NCBI GenBank assembly: GCA_964543905.1
Contig: CAZIZO010000003.1
Coordinates: 310,001-374,000, forward strand
Reading direction: 5' to 3'
DNA: 64,000 nt
Source of the DNA: GCA-016699835 sp964543905
Lineage (GTDB): Bacteria > Planctomycetota > Phycisphaerae > Phycisphaerales > UBA1924
The notes beneath the pieces were generated by a model, which was given only the letters and a program-made list of their open reading frames with translations, had not been told where the DNA came from and made no database searches. Positions 56,464-64,000 of this stretch are shown piece after piece (within the stretch, counting starts at the first letter, position 1; the number at the start of each line of letters is the position of its first letter). The translations under genes and the position numbers were made by a program.

Positions 56464-59328
56464 CTACTTGGTCGTGTCGGGGGACTTGGGCTTGACGACG
56501 ACCACGATGGATTTGTCTTTGTGGTAGTACTTCGCGAAGGTGTCTTGAATCTGCTTGGCGGTGAGGGCCTGGAACGCCGCAGGCTCGTTCAGGGTTTCGT
56601 CGAGATTGGTGTTTCGGAAGGTGAGGTTGTCGAGGCGGCCCGACCAGAAGGAGGGCTCCTTCATCTGCTCCTCGAAGGTATTGGCCATCTGCTTCTTGGC
56701 GACGGTAAGTTCGTCTTCGGTTGGGCCGTTCTTGGCGAAGGTCTCGTACATGGAGGCGAGTTTGTTCATGAGCGCCGCGACCTTGGGTGGGTCGGTGGGA
56801 GCGCTGGCGGAGAAGGTGCCGAAGCCCGGGAACGTGGTGGCGGCACGCGAGCCGGCGCTGATGCTGTAGACGAGTTGGGCGTCCTCACGCACCTCCTTGA
56901 CCATGCGGGTGGAGAGGATGCGTGCGGCCATGCTGAGGGCGCGGGCGTCGGCGCGGTTGGAGTCGTCGGCGCCGTAGAAACCGGAGTAGACGAACGCCTG
57001 TGGGGTGGGTGTGTCGATGGTTTTTTCGATGATGCGTGGGCCCGCCGGACGTTCGATGGTGCGTAGGTTCGCGAACATGTTGGGCTCGACTTTCGCGCGA
57101 GCGGGGAGCGCACCGAGGTACTTGGCGGCAAGTTCGAGGGCCTTCTCACGTGGGAGGTCGCCCACGATGGAGACTTCCACGGGAGATTCGGCGATGAGCG
57201 CGTTGAGGCGGGCCTGGGCGGCGTCGAGCGTGATTCGATTCAGTTGCTCGACGGTCATGGGCTGCGTGCGAGGTTCGGAGTCCGGGTAAGGGGCCGAGCC
57301 GGCCAGGCGCATGCCGTACATCATCGGGTTCTTCGTCGATTCTTCGAGGACTCGGGCGAGGTTCTCCTTGAACTGGGAGAACTGGGCCTCTTCGATGCGA
57401 GGCTGGGTGAGGAGGAGGTAGGCGAGTTGGAAGCCGGTTTCGAGTTCGTCGGGGCTGCCGGAGATGGTGAGGGAGATGGAGTCGGGCCCGCCGCCGAATC
57501 CGCCGCCGCCACCGCGACCGCCGCGGCCGCCGCCGAAGCCACCTCCGCCACGAACGTTGACCTTTTTGCCGGTCATGAGTTCGCGGATGTCGGTGGAGGA
57601 GAGGCTCTGCGTGGCGGGGCGTGACCAGGCGAGTTGGGCGGCCTGGGTGATGCCGCGATTGTCGGCGGTTTCGGTGAGTTCACCGCCGTAGAGCGTGATG
57701 CTGACGGAGACGTTGTTCTTGCGCTCGTCCATGAAGCGATGGTGGACGCGGACGTTGTTGCTGAGCCAGGCCGAGTAGACCTTGCTCGACGCGTGCTCGG
57801 CGCCCTCGACGACCGTGCCGGGCTTGGGGAGATCGGACATGAGTTGGGTGGCGTGCGTGCTCTCGGCCTCGGGGGTGGGCTTGACGGCGAGGGCCTTGGT
57901 GCCGATCTCGAGCAGCGCCGCCTCGGACGGGACATTCTCGCCGCTGGGAAGCACCGCGACGAAGGCGGCGTGTTTGAAATCAAACTCCGAGGCAAAGCGC
58001 TTTGCGACGTCCTCGCTGGTGATGGATGGCAGGAGTTTGTGGAGGAGGTCGAGGCGCTGCTGGGGCGACATGATCGGCTCGCCCGAGGTGACGCTGGAGT
58101 TCATGCGAGAAATGAGGGCGGACGCGGGGGCGGTGCTCTCGGTCTCGACGGCACGCTCGGCGCCCGAGATCATCTGCTTCTTCGCGTCGTCGATCTCGCG
58201 GCTCGTGAACCCGAAGGCGCGGGCTCGCTGGAGTTCGAGGGCAATCCCTTCCAGGGCTTCCTTCCACTTGCCGCTGCTGGCTCGGGCGGAAATCTCAGCG
58301 GTGTAGATGGCGTTCGCATCATTGCCGAGCGACACGCGGGGCCCCTGGTAGGGTGTCCCGCCGGCGGCGACCTTGGCGTCGAGGCGACGATTGGCGGCCA
58401 TGACACCCAGGGTGGCGACGAGTTCGTCGCGGTACTGGGGCACGGTGGTCACGGGCGGGCGAGCGGGCTCGAGGCGCATGATGCGGACGTCTTCGGTACG
58501 GACTTCCGGGTCGCTCGCGACGATGGCGAAACTCGTGTCGTACGCCCGCACGTTGATGTCCTGCGGCTTGGGGCGGGGTTTGCTGGGGGCGGGACCGAAC
58601 TTGTTGTGGATGATCTTGATGATCTCCTGGGGCTCGGCGTCGGCGACAACCATGAGGGTGGCGTTGGAAGGTGTGTACCACTTCGAGTAGTAATCCTTGA
58701 AGTCCTGCTGCTGGACCGAGGCGATGGTCTGCTCGGTGCCGATGGTGATGCGCTGCCCGAAGAGCGAGCCGGGGGCCATGCGTTCGAGGACGTAGTAACT
58801 GGTGCGCTGGCGTCCGGAGAGGCTGCGCCGACGTTCTTCCTGGATGATGCCGCGCTCGGCGTCGATCTCGGCAGGGTTGAGCGTGAGTTTGGTGAGGACG
58901 TCGGAAAAGAAGGTGAAGCCCTTGTCGAGGGTTTCGGGCTTGGTGTTCGGGAGGGAGAGTTGGTAGGTCGTCTGGTCGAAACTGGTGAAGGCGTTCTGGT
59001 CGCGACCGAAGGTCATGCCGAGCGACTGGAAGAGCGGGACGACGGAGCCGGGCGGGAAGTTCTCGGAGCCGTTGAAGGCCATGTGCTCGAGGTAGTGGGC
59101 CAGGCCGCGCTGGGGCTCGGTCTCGTTGAGGGAGCCGGAGTGGATGTGGATCCAGATGACGGCGCGCCCCTCGGGCTTGGCATGCTTGCGGACGATGTAC
59201 TTGAGGCCGTTGTCGAGCACGCCCGGGACGATGGCGGGGTCGGTGGGGAGGGGCTGCGCGAAGGTGAGCGGGACCACGAAGGGGGCAACCAACGCGGCGC
59301 ACGCAACGATCGACGAGTACATTCGCAT
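56464..59328 (-). CDS. Exported M16-family (pitrilysin/insulinase) peptidase
   Basis: A 954-residue exported zinc peptidase. The signal peptide is 1-24 (ACAALVAPFVVPLTFAQ). The first M16 half has the inverted zinc motif HYLEH (His78, Glu81, His82) with EERRRSLSGRQ downstream for the third ligand; the two M16C domains follow, and the second catalytic-like half has no HxxEH, as usual. A Gly/Arg-rich low-complexity insert lies near residues 590-616 (GGGGFGGGRGGRG). Such proteases degrade peptides in the periplasm. GGAG seven bases before the ATG. The gdhA gene is 158 bases upstream. Confidence 0.93.
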   Translation of the reverse strand: MRMYSSIVACAALVAPFVVPLTFAQPLPTDPAIVPGVLDNGLKYIVRKHAKPEGRAVIWIHIHSGSLNETEPQRGLAHYLEHMAFNGSENFPPGSVVPLFQSLGMTFGRDQNAFTSFDQTTYQLSLPNTKPETLDKGFTFFSDVLTKLTLNPAEIDAERGIIQEERRRSLSGRQRTSYYVLERMAPGSLFGQRITIGTEQTIASVQQQDFKDYYSKWYTPSNATLMVVADAEPQEIIKIIHNKFGPAPSKPRPKPQDINVRAYDTSFAIVASDPEVRTEDVRIMRLEPARPPVTTVPQYRDELVATLGVMAANRRLDAKVAAGGTPYQGPRVSLGNDANAIYTAEISARASSGKWKEALEGIALELQRARAFGFTSREIDDAKKQMISGAERAVETESTAPASALISRMNSSVTSGEPIMSPQQRLDLLHKLLPSITSEDVAKRFASEFDFKHAAFVAVLPSGENVPSEAALLEIGTKALAVKPTPEAESTHATQLMSDLPKPGTVVEGAEHASSKVYSAWLSNNVRVHHRFMDERKNNVSVSITLYGGELTETADNRGITQAAQLAWSRPATQSLSSTDIRELMTGKKVNVRGGGGFGGGRGGRGGGGGFGGGPDSISLTISGSPDELETGFQLAYLLLTQPRIEEAQFSQFKENLARVLEESTKNPMMYGMRLAGSAPYPDSEPRTQPMTVEQLNRITLDAAQARLNALIAESPVEVSIVGDLPREKALELAAKYLGALPARAKVEPNMFANLRTIERPAGPRIIEKTIDTPTPQAFVYSGFYGADDSNRADARALSMAARILSTRMVKEVREDAQLVYSISAGSRAATTFPGFGTFSASAPTDPPKVAALMNKLASMYETFAKNGPTEDELTVAKKQMANTFEEQMKEPSFWSGRLDNLTFRNTNLDETLNEPAAFQALTAKQIQDTFAKYYHKDKSIVVVVKPKSPDTTK

Positions 59329-59427
59329 GACAACACTCCGGCGAGATGGGGTTCAACCAACGTATGGAGATGGTAGGACGAAACGCATGGTCCTACGGAA
59401 GATGAGGTCGTCGAACTCCATCGTGCA

Positions 59428-59462
59428 CAAAAATGAGAACGCCCGCGGGATCGCGGGCGTTC
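59428..59462 (-). terminator. Rho-independent terminator of gdhA
   Basis: GAACGCCCGCG-ggat-CGCGGGCGTTC, perfect 11-bp stem, and on the minus strand CTCATTTTT follows. It ends 24 bases past the gdhA stop, before the M16 gene. Confidence 0.88.
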
Positions 59463-59486
59463 TGGGGATCGGCTCGGCAGATGAAG

Positions 59487-60821
59487 TTACGGGAAGATGC
59501 CGCGGACTTCGTACGCCTTCGCGAGGCGTTCGAGGGCGGCGATGTAGGCCGCGGTGCGGAGGTCGCAGTTGTACTTCTTGCGCGCGTCGCGGGTGCGGCC
59601 TGCGGCGGCGATCATGTGCTTGTTGAGTTTGGAGTCAACCTCCTTCAGGTCCCAACTCTGGAAGGTCTTGTTCTGGACCCATTCGAAGTAGGAGACGGTC
59701 ACCCCGCCCGCGTTGCAGAGGATGGCGGGGAGGACTTCGATGCCCTTCTGCTGGAGGACGCGTTCGCCGGCGGGCGTCGTGGGGGCGTTCGCGCCCTCGG
59801 CGACGACCTTGCAGTCGAGCATGCCGGCTTCGGTCTCTTGAATCATCTGCTCCAAGGCCGCGGGGATGAAAACATCAACCTTGCAGCGGTAGAAGTCCTC
59901 CTTGGAGCAGGCCTGGGCCTTCGCGTAGCCCTTGACGCCGCCGGTCTTGTTGACGTGCTCGGCGAGGTCGTGGGCGTCGATCCCGGACTTGTTGATGATG
60001 AATCCGGTGTGGTCGCCGACGGCGATCATCTTGGCGCCGCGGTCCTGGAAGATCTTACCCGACCACGATCCGACGTTGCCAAAGCCGACGACGCTGAAGG
60101 TGCAGTTTTTGGGCTCGAGTTTGAGTTCGGGGAGCATCTCGACGAGGGTGTCGACGACACCCTGCCCGGTGGCTTTTTCGCGGCCGAGCGAGCCGCCGTA
60201 TTCGACGGGTTTGCCGGTGATGACGGCGGCGGGGTTGTCTCCACCGATCTCGGAGAGGAAGGTGTAGGTGTCGGCGATCCAGGCCATGTGCTGGCTGTTG
60301 GAACCCACGTCGGGGGCGGGGATGTCATAATCCGGGCCGATGTTGTGAGCAATGGCGGCGGTGAATCGGCGGACGATGCGCTCCATCTCCCCCTTGCTGT
60401 GCTTGCGTGGATCGACCTTGATGCCGCCCTTGCCGCCGCCGTAGGGCACGCCGACGAGCGAGCACTTCATGGTCATGAGGAAGGCAAGGGATTTGACATC
60501 GTCGAGATGGACGTCGTGGTGGAATCGGAGGCCGCCCTTATAGGGGCCGAGGGCGTTGTTGTGCTGGACGCGGTAGCCCTTGAAGAGTTGGTATTCGCCG
60601 TTGTCCATCTTCACGGGGAAGTGGACCATGATCTCGTTCTTGGGCTGGGCAAGGACGATCTTGAGATAGTGGGGGAGCCCCATGAGTTCCGCGCCGCGGA
60701 GCATGGAACTGACCGTCTGGCGGTAGAGGTTGTTCGGGTCGGCCGGGAATCCCAGTTCGTCGAAGATCGGGAAGGAATCGACGCTGGCGGCCTTCTTGGG
60801 GGCGGATGCAATGGTGGTCAT
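59487..60821 (-). CDS. gdhA: Glutamate dehydrogenase
   Basis: Reversible oxidative deamination of glutamate to 2-oxoglutarate. A 444-residue Glu/Leu/Phe/Val dehydrogenase. Seen: the opening YLKIVLAQPKNEIMVHFPVKMD, glutamate-binding GPYKGGLRFH, catalytic Lys in PYGGGKGGIKVDPRKHS, IPAPDVGSNSQHMAWIADTY, and the nucleotide-binding Rossmann VVGFGNVGSWSGKIFQDRGAKMIAVGDHTG. The length and the motif GFGNVG fit the hexameric NAD(P)-dependent type. With glnN it forms the nitrogen core of the window. Start ATG at 60821 fits; Shine-Dalgarno weak. Confidence 0.95.
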   Translation of the reverse strand: MTTIASAPKKAASVDSFPIFDELGFPADPNNLYRQTVSSMLRGAELMGLPHYLKIVLAQPKNEIMVHFPVKMDNGEYQLFKGYRVQHNNALGPYKGGLRFHHDVHLDDVKSLAFLMTMKCSLVGVPYGGGKGGIKVDPRKHSKGEMERIVRRFTAAIAHNIGPDYDIPAPDVGSNSQHMAWIADTYTFLSEIGGDNPAAVITGKPVEYGGSLGREKATGQGVVDTLVEMLPELKLEPKNCTFSVVGFGNVGSWSGKIFQDRGAKMIAVGDHTGFIINKSGIDAHDLAEHVNKTGGVKGYAKAQACSKEDFYRCKVDVFIPAALEQMIQETEAGMLDCKVVAEGANAPTTPAGERVLQQKGIEVLPAILCNAGGVTVSYFEWVQNKTFQSWDLKEVDSKLNKHMIAAAGRTRDARKKYNCDLRTAAYIAALERLAKAYEVRGIFP

Positions 60822-61066
60822 GACGTGCACTCGTCGTGGGTGGGTGAAGGACAAAAAAACAGGGAGAGATGCTAGGCGATACGCGGTTGAACGCCGAGCG
60901 CCGCCGCGTGAAATGCCGCAAGATCGCGAGCGGTAAGTCGGGGCACACGCCGACTCGGCGAGTGGTCGTGCTTCTCAAAGATGAGAACCGAAAACTTCGC
61001 GGCGTGATCGCGGGCGGGTGCGTGGAAGTGGACGGGAGGGGCAATCACGTCGCGCCTCGGAATGGA

Positions 61067-61104
61067 AAACGCCCGCGAGAGGTTGGAGTCTCTCGCGGGC
61101 GTTT
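61067..61104. other. Unassigned 14-16 bp stem-loop
   Basis: AAACGCCCGCGAGA pairs perfectly with TCTCGCGGGCGTTT, loop of 10 bases, with one or two further pairs possible. On the plus strand it is followed by GTTGG, on the minus strand by TCCATT after the A-run. No gene ends here on either strand, so it may close a short RNA, or be a relic. Confidence 0.45.
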
Positions 61105-61203
61105 GTTGGAGCAGCGTGCTAACCAGTACATACATCAAGTTCACCAGATTGCCAGCAAAATGGAAACTTTGACTGCAAAATTGGTTGACAATCCGTGAAA
61201 AGT

Positions 61204-61232
61204 TGATCTTTCGACTGTCTGTTTGTAATACA
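61204..61232 (+). promoter_or_regulatory. Sigma-70-like promoter of the right-edge cluster
   Basis: TTGATC (61204-61209), 17 bases, TAATAC (61227-61232), close to consensus. The -10 region overlaps TAATACATTA, a small imperfect palindrome that could be an operator. Transcription would start near 61239, 92 bases before the ATG at 61331. Confidence 0.6.
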
Positions 61233-61330
61233 TTAGGTATATGCGCCCGTTCTTCTGCTGGTGCGGGAGCGCCGTTTGGACCTTGGCGCGAAGGCATGAA
61301 GGTGCTACTCTTGTTGAGATTGCCTTATCA

Positions 61331-61735
61331 ATGAATGCGGACACCCGACAACGTCTGTGGCGACTCGGGCTCGCGGTGACGGCGAGTCTCCGGTGGCTTT
61401 TGGTCGTGGGTTCGATCGCGTTTGGTCCCGCCCTGCTGCAGATGTGGCATGAGCGCATGGCAGGCGAGGCGACGGCGTCGTGTGCGGCGAGTGAGAACGA
61501 GTGCGACGAACGCCGCTCGCACGACGAGAGTTCGGAGCATCCAGCACACGATTCGAGAGACTGCGCAACCTGTGTGCACTTGTTCTTTGCGCAGCATGCC
61601 GTCGACACCTCTGGAGTCTTTGAGCCACCAGAAGTGGGCGTGGTCGAGATGGTGGTCTGGCCCAGGCCGGTGACGGCGGCCCGGACCAACTGGCGAGCGA
61701 GCGCGGTGCCGCGAGGTCCGCCGACGACGGGCTGA
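61331..61735 (+). CDS. Small CxxC-containing membrane-anchored protein (DUF2946-like)
   Basis: A 134-residue protein with an N-terminal hydrophobic segment (LRWLLVVGSIAFGPALLQMW, about 17-36), a His/Glu/Asp-rich stretch (DERRSHDESSEHPAHDSRDC), a CATC motif followed by VHLFFA, and a short end of the type RxxxPRGPPTTG. The CATC and the C-terminal RGPP resemble DUF2946 proteins of metal-related loci. Metal handling is suggested by His-rich and Cys residues, not shown. The ATG at 61331 has no obvious Shine-Dalgarno. Confidence 0.6.
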   Translation: MNADTRQRLWRLGLAVTASLRWLLVVGSIAFGPALLQMWHERMAGEATASCAASENECDERRSHDESSEHPAHDSRDCATCVHLFFAQHAVDTSGVFEPPEVGVVEMVVWPRPVTAARTNWRASAVPRGPPTTG

Positions 61736-61876
61736 AGCGTGCTGATGTCGCCCTCAAGAGGGCGACGCCTTGCAGGTCCGAGCGTTCTCCACATGATTGA
61801 GTTCTCGTTCCGCGAAGCGTCACCGCCTTCGTCGCGTGGTCTCACGCGGGGAGTGGCCGGCGCGAAGGAGTGAGCC

Positions 61877-62668
61877 ATGCGCCACCGCGCGTTCACACTC
61901 ATCGAGTTGCTGGTGGTTCTTGCCATCATCGCTCTGCTCATCTCGTTGCTTCTTCCGGCGGTCGGCAAGGCGCGGCGGGCGGCGCAGGTCACCAAGGACC
62001 TGGCCAACCTGCGCAGCCTTCAGATCGCGCAGATCGCGTACTCCAACGATTACAAGGGGTATCTGATCGACGTGGGGCTCGCGCACGGCGGGGCGACGAG
62101 CGCCTCGAGCGAGGCGGTGGCGTGGGTCAACACGCTCCGGGAGTACTACGACTCGCCTCTGAGCGTGCGATCCCCGGGCGACAAAAGCCCCTACTGGCCC
62201 GAGCCATCCGGCGGGCTGGGGTGGACGATCGGGGGACAGCATCGACGGAGCAGTTACGGCATGAACAATCTGCTCAGCCGGACGTATCCGTCGCGCGTGA
62301 TCGAGGGCGAGCCGTTCGACCGTCTCGAGAAGATTCCGACTCCGGACGCGACGGTCCAGTTCCTGTTGATGATGCAGCGGGACCCGGCGGCGCAGTCGGA
62401 GGCCGATCGTGAGCGTCTGGACTCCTTCGCGGTGAGCGACCATACCCACGTGGAGAACTGGGGCGATTCGACGCGCGACGAGGCGCGGACGACGGGGCAG
62501 GCGAGCAGGCAGATGGAGATCGCGGCGTGGGGCGGCAGTCGCCGCAGCATGCGTGCGATCTCGAACTGGAGTTTTCTGGACGGACACGCCGAGACGCTGC
62601 CGTTCGAGCGTGTGTATGTCAACTGGCAGAAGAATCGATTCAACCCGCTGGTGGCGCATCCGATGTGA
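61877..62668 (+). CDS. Prepilin-type protein (type II secretion pseudopilin-like, DUF1559-type)
   Basis: A 263-residue protein with a class III signal: RHRAFTLIELLVVLAIIALLISLLLPAV, i.e. a prepilin peptidase site right after the Ala-Phe position and an N-methylated hydrophobic helix. The remaining 220 residues form a globular domain (HRRSSYGMNNLLSR, SNWSFLDGHAETLPFERVYVNW) typical of the DUF1559 and type IV pilin-like proteins abundant in planctomycetes. AAGGAG is six bases before the ATG. It is co-directional with its neighbours and possibly in one operon. Confidence 0.88.
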   Translation: MRHRAFTLIELLVVLAIIALLISLLLPAVGKARRAAQVTKDLANLRSLQIAQIAYSNDYKGYLIDVGLAHGGATSASSEAVAWVNTLREYYDSPLSVRSPGDKSPYWPEPSGGLGWTIGGQHRRSSYGMNNLLSRTYPSRVIEGEPFDRLEKIPTPDATVQFLLMMQRDPAAQSEADRERLDSFAVSDHTHVENWGDSTRDEARTTGQASRQMEIAAWGGSRRSMRAISNWSFLDGHAETLPFERVYVNWQKNRFNPLVAHPM

Positions 62669-62777
62669 GGTTGTCGCAGGGCGACGCATGGGAGGAGGCG
62701 CACGTGGCGGGGCTCTTGTTGAACACGAACACGAACCGCCCGAGCATACCTGTTCGCGCGGCATCGGAAGGAAGATC

Positions 62778-63593
62778 ATGAAGACGAAGTTGATGAGCGT
62801 TGTTGTGGGGGTCTGTGGTGCGGCGTGCGGGCTGGCGAGCGCCCAGCACGCGGGCGACGTGCTGCTGACCGTGGAGAACGGCCGGATCGTCACGAGCCTG
62901 ATCGACGAGACCGGGACGAACGTGCGTTCGAACGTGCGCGTGTTTGGCGCGGACCTCGGCGAGTTCGGACCAAACTTCACGGACGAGCCGGGGTTTGACA
63001 GCGAGCCGGGAACGTTTGCCGTCGGGAGCCGGATTGGCTTCAACGTTCGTCGGGCCGTGCGGATGTATGACGCGAACCAGTTTGGGACGGTGGGCGGCTC
63101 CTTCGAGATCGCGTTCGGGCCCCTGCACGTCCAGACGGCGGCGAACGATGTTCCGGTCTCGGGCTTTTCGCTCCCCGTCGGGATCAACGGCGAGTGGCAC
63201 ACGCACCTGGAGTACACGCTGCTTGCTCCGGCGAGCGACGGCGTCTACGCGCTCGAGTTGGAACTTTTGACCGATCAGGCCGGTATTGGCACAAGCCTCC
63301 CATTCTGGTTCGTGTTCAATCAGAACATGAGTGAACAGGCGCATGCCGTCGCGCTGCGATGGGCGCATGTGCACTGGGCGGGTGCGTGCGTGGCCGACTT
63401 CGACGACGGGACGGGGACGGGCAACTATGACGGCGGGGTGACGATCGATGACCTGCTGTATTACGTGCAGTTGTTCGAGGCCGGGGACCCCCTTGCGGAT
63501 GTGGACGACGGCACGTCCACCGCCACCTTCGACGGCGGGGTGACGATCGACGATCTGCTCTATTTCCTGCAACGATTCGAGGCGGGATGTTGA
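62778..63593 (+). CDS. Secreted His-rich protein with GC-type dockerin-like tail
   Basis: A 271-residue exported protein: signal peptide 1-23 (LMSVVVGVCGAACGLASAQ), a beta-rich domain of about 180 residues with GDVLLTVENGRIVTSLIDETG, a paired His stretch GEWHTHLEYTLLAP, and SEQAHAVALRWAHVHW; then the 68-residue tail (204-271) ending Gly-Cys. The His-rich segments fit metal binding and I am reminded of zinc-repressed secreted proteins of cyanobacteria (all3515-type), but this is only a memory of the pattern. AAGGAAG precedes the ATG. Next to the ABC ATPase. Confidence 0.78.
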   Translation: MKTKLMSVVVGVCGAACGLASAQHAGDVLLTVENGRIVTSLIDETGTNVRSNVRVFGADLGEFGPNFTDEPGFDSEPGTFAVGSRIGFNVRRAVRMYDANQFGTVGGSFEIAFGPLHVQTAANDVPVSGFSLPVGINGEWHTHLEYTLLAPASDGVYALELELLTDQAGIGTSLPFWFVFNQNMSEQAHAVALRWAHVHWAGACVADFDDGTGTGNYDGGVTIDDLLYYVQLFEAGDPLADVDDGTSTATFDGGVTIDDLLYFLQRFEAGC

Positions 63594-63701
63594 GCAGGAG
63601 CGGGACCGCCCGGAGGGGCGGAGAGAGCCGACGACGGGCGCGAGCGCGTCCGTCGTCGGATTCGTATGATGGTCTTCGAGTCCGGTTCCCATGGAGGCAA
63701 C

Positions 63702-64000
63702 GTGACGGCACCACCGATGGCACTTCGTATTCGTGATCTTCGATTCCGCTACGGCGCCACGGGCAACCTGGTCATCGATCTCCCGGCGCTGGACGTCGCT
63801 AAGGGGGAGCAGGTGCTCCTGACGGCGGGCTCCGGGCGCGGCAAGAGCACGCTCTTGCAGTTGATCGCCGGCTTGCTCGATCCCGGATCGGGCGTGGTCG
63901 AGGTCGCGGGGCAGGCGATGCACGCCTTGCACGGCGCCAAGCGAGACCTTTTCCGCGGGCGACACGTCGGCATGATCTTCCAGACCTTCAACCTGCTGCA
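63702..64000 (+). CDS. ABC transporter ATP-binding protein, cut by the window end
   Basis: The reading frame runs off the edge, about 100 residues visible. It has the Walker A motif TAGSGRGKSTLLQLIAGLL and the Q-loop IFQTFNLLQ of an ABC ATPase, in the LolD/MacB-like group (GSGVVEVAGQ). GTG at 63702 has GGAGG four bases upstream; ATG at 63717 is the alternative. The rest, including signature and Walker B, lies beyond the window. It may power export or metal uptake for the cluster to its left. Confidence 0.85.
   Translation, partial: MTAPPMALRIRDLRFRYGATGNLVIDLPALDVAKGEQVLLTAGSGRGKSTLLQLIAGLLDPGSGVVEVAGQAMHALHGAKRDLFRGRHVGMIFQTFNLL

Larger units (their letters stand above)
60822..61330. other. 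Intergenic region with one long stem-loop and a promoter
   Basis: A 509-base gap. It holds a strong, unassigned stem at 61067-61104 and a good promoter at 61204-61232 (both listed separately). No open frame here looks like protein: the short frames across it are Arg-rich and the stem lies inside one of them. Confidence 0.5.

Noticed and set aside
60869..61198. A 109-codon plus-strand frame in the gap before the right-edge cluster
   Set aside because: It runs through the 14-16 bp stem-loop, has no ribosome site, and no domain feature. More likely non-coding.
61221..61240. Zur- or Fur-type box at the -10 region
   Set aside because: Only TAAT/ATTA is symmetric; longer arms do not match. I kept it only as a possible operator and not as a feature.
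1..64000. CRISPR array, insertion sequence, prophage, integron or toxin-antitoxin locus
   Set aside because: I saw no regularly spaced direct repeats, no transposase or integrase motifs, no phage genes and no convincing small toxin pair.

Overview
The window is GC-rich, almost fully coding DNA from the chromosome of a bacterium of the phylum Planctomycetota, most likely class Phycisphaerae, order Phycisphaerales. The main reason is a family of seven secreted proteins that all end in the same two-repeat, calcium-loop module (core DGGVTIDDLLYYL) whose last residue is Cys, a tail I associate with Phycisphaerales surface proteins. The many ECF sigma factors, a prepilin-type protein, DUF-like lipoproteins, a type III glutamine synthetase and a menaquinone-type UbiA/UbiE pair fit the same group. 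No phage, insertion sequence, rRNA operon or CRISPR array is visible.

Layout. 1-9.2 kb: a TlpA-like thioredoxin lipid/periplasmic protein, small secreted proteins, an M24 peptidase, a membrane protein and three tail-bearing surface proteins. 9.2-19.1 kb: purC, a catalytically altered GH10-like protein, a CPBP protease / degenerate metallo-beta-lactamase / HIT hydrolase operon, trpC, a cysteine-less TlpA homologue and a DinG-type helicase. 19.1-24.8 kb: two tandem paralogous giant surface proteins, each behind a matching leader of about 210 nt and each closed by a strong terminator. 24.8-36.8 kb: D-amino-acid oxidase-like enzyme, GH29 fucosidase with a CBM9-like protein, a UbiA-family prenyltransferase, a GbsR/MarR regulator, an HTH-membrane protein, HtpX, a 3D-domain cell-wall protein, a cysteine desulfurase-like enzyme and trpA. 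37-41.6 kb: glutamine synthetase III, one tRNA (anticodon CAT, Ile2-like), a metallopeptidase-PDZ protein and purN.

41.8-55.2 kb: an OprP-type porin, two separate sigma-factor / membrane-protein cassettes each joined by ATGA overlaps, an M48 lipoprotein protease, UbiE/MenG, a B12-domain-like protein, TypA/BipA, a thioesterase, an unknown conserved protein and glutamine-dependent NAD synthetase. 55.3-64 kb: another tail-bearing protein, a large M16 protease, glutamate dehydrogenase, and at the right edge a co-directional set (small CxxC protein, prepilin-like protein, His-rich tail-bearing protein, ABC ATPase cut by the window end) that looks like one export or metal-handling locus behind a clear sigma-70-like promoter.

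Biologically the window mixes housekeeping (purine, tryptophan, NAD, glutamine/glutamate, menaquinone) with an envelope programme: surface proteins with a shared C-terminal module, envelope proteases, carbohydrate-active enzymes and envelope-stress-like sigma switches. Starts were assigned by family alignment and Shine-Dalgarno sequences; several genes use GTG or TTG, and many lack a clear Shine-Dalgarno.
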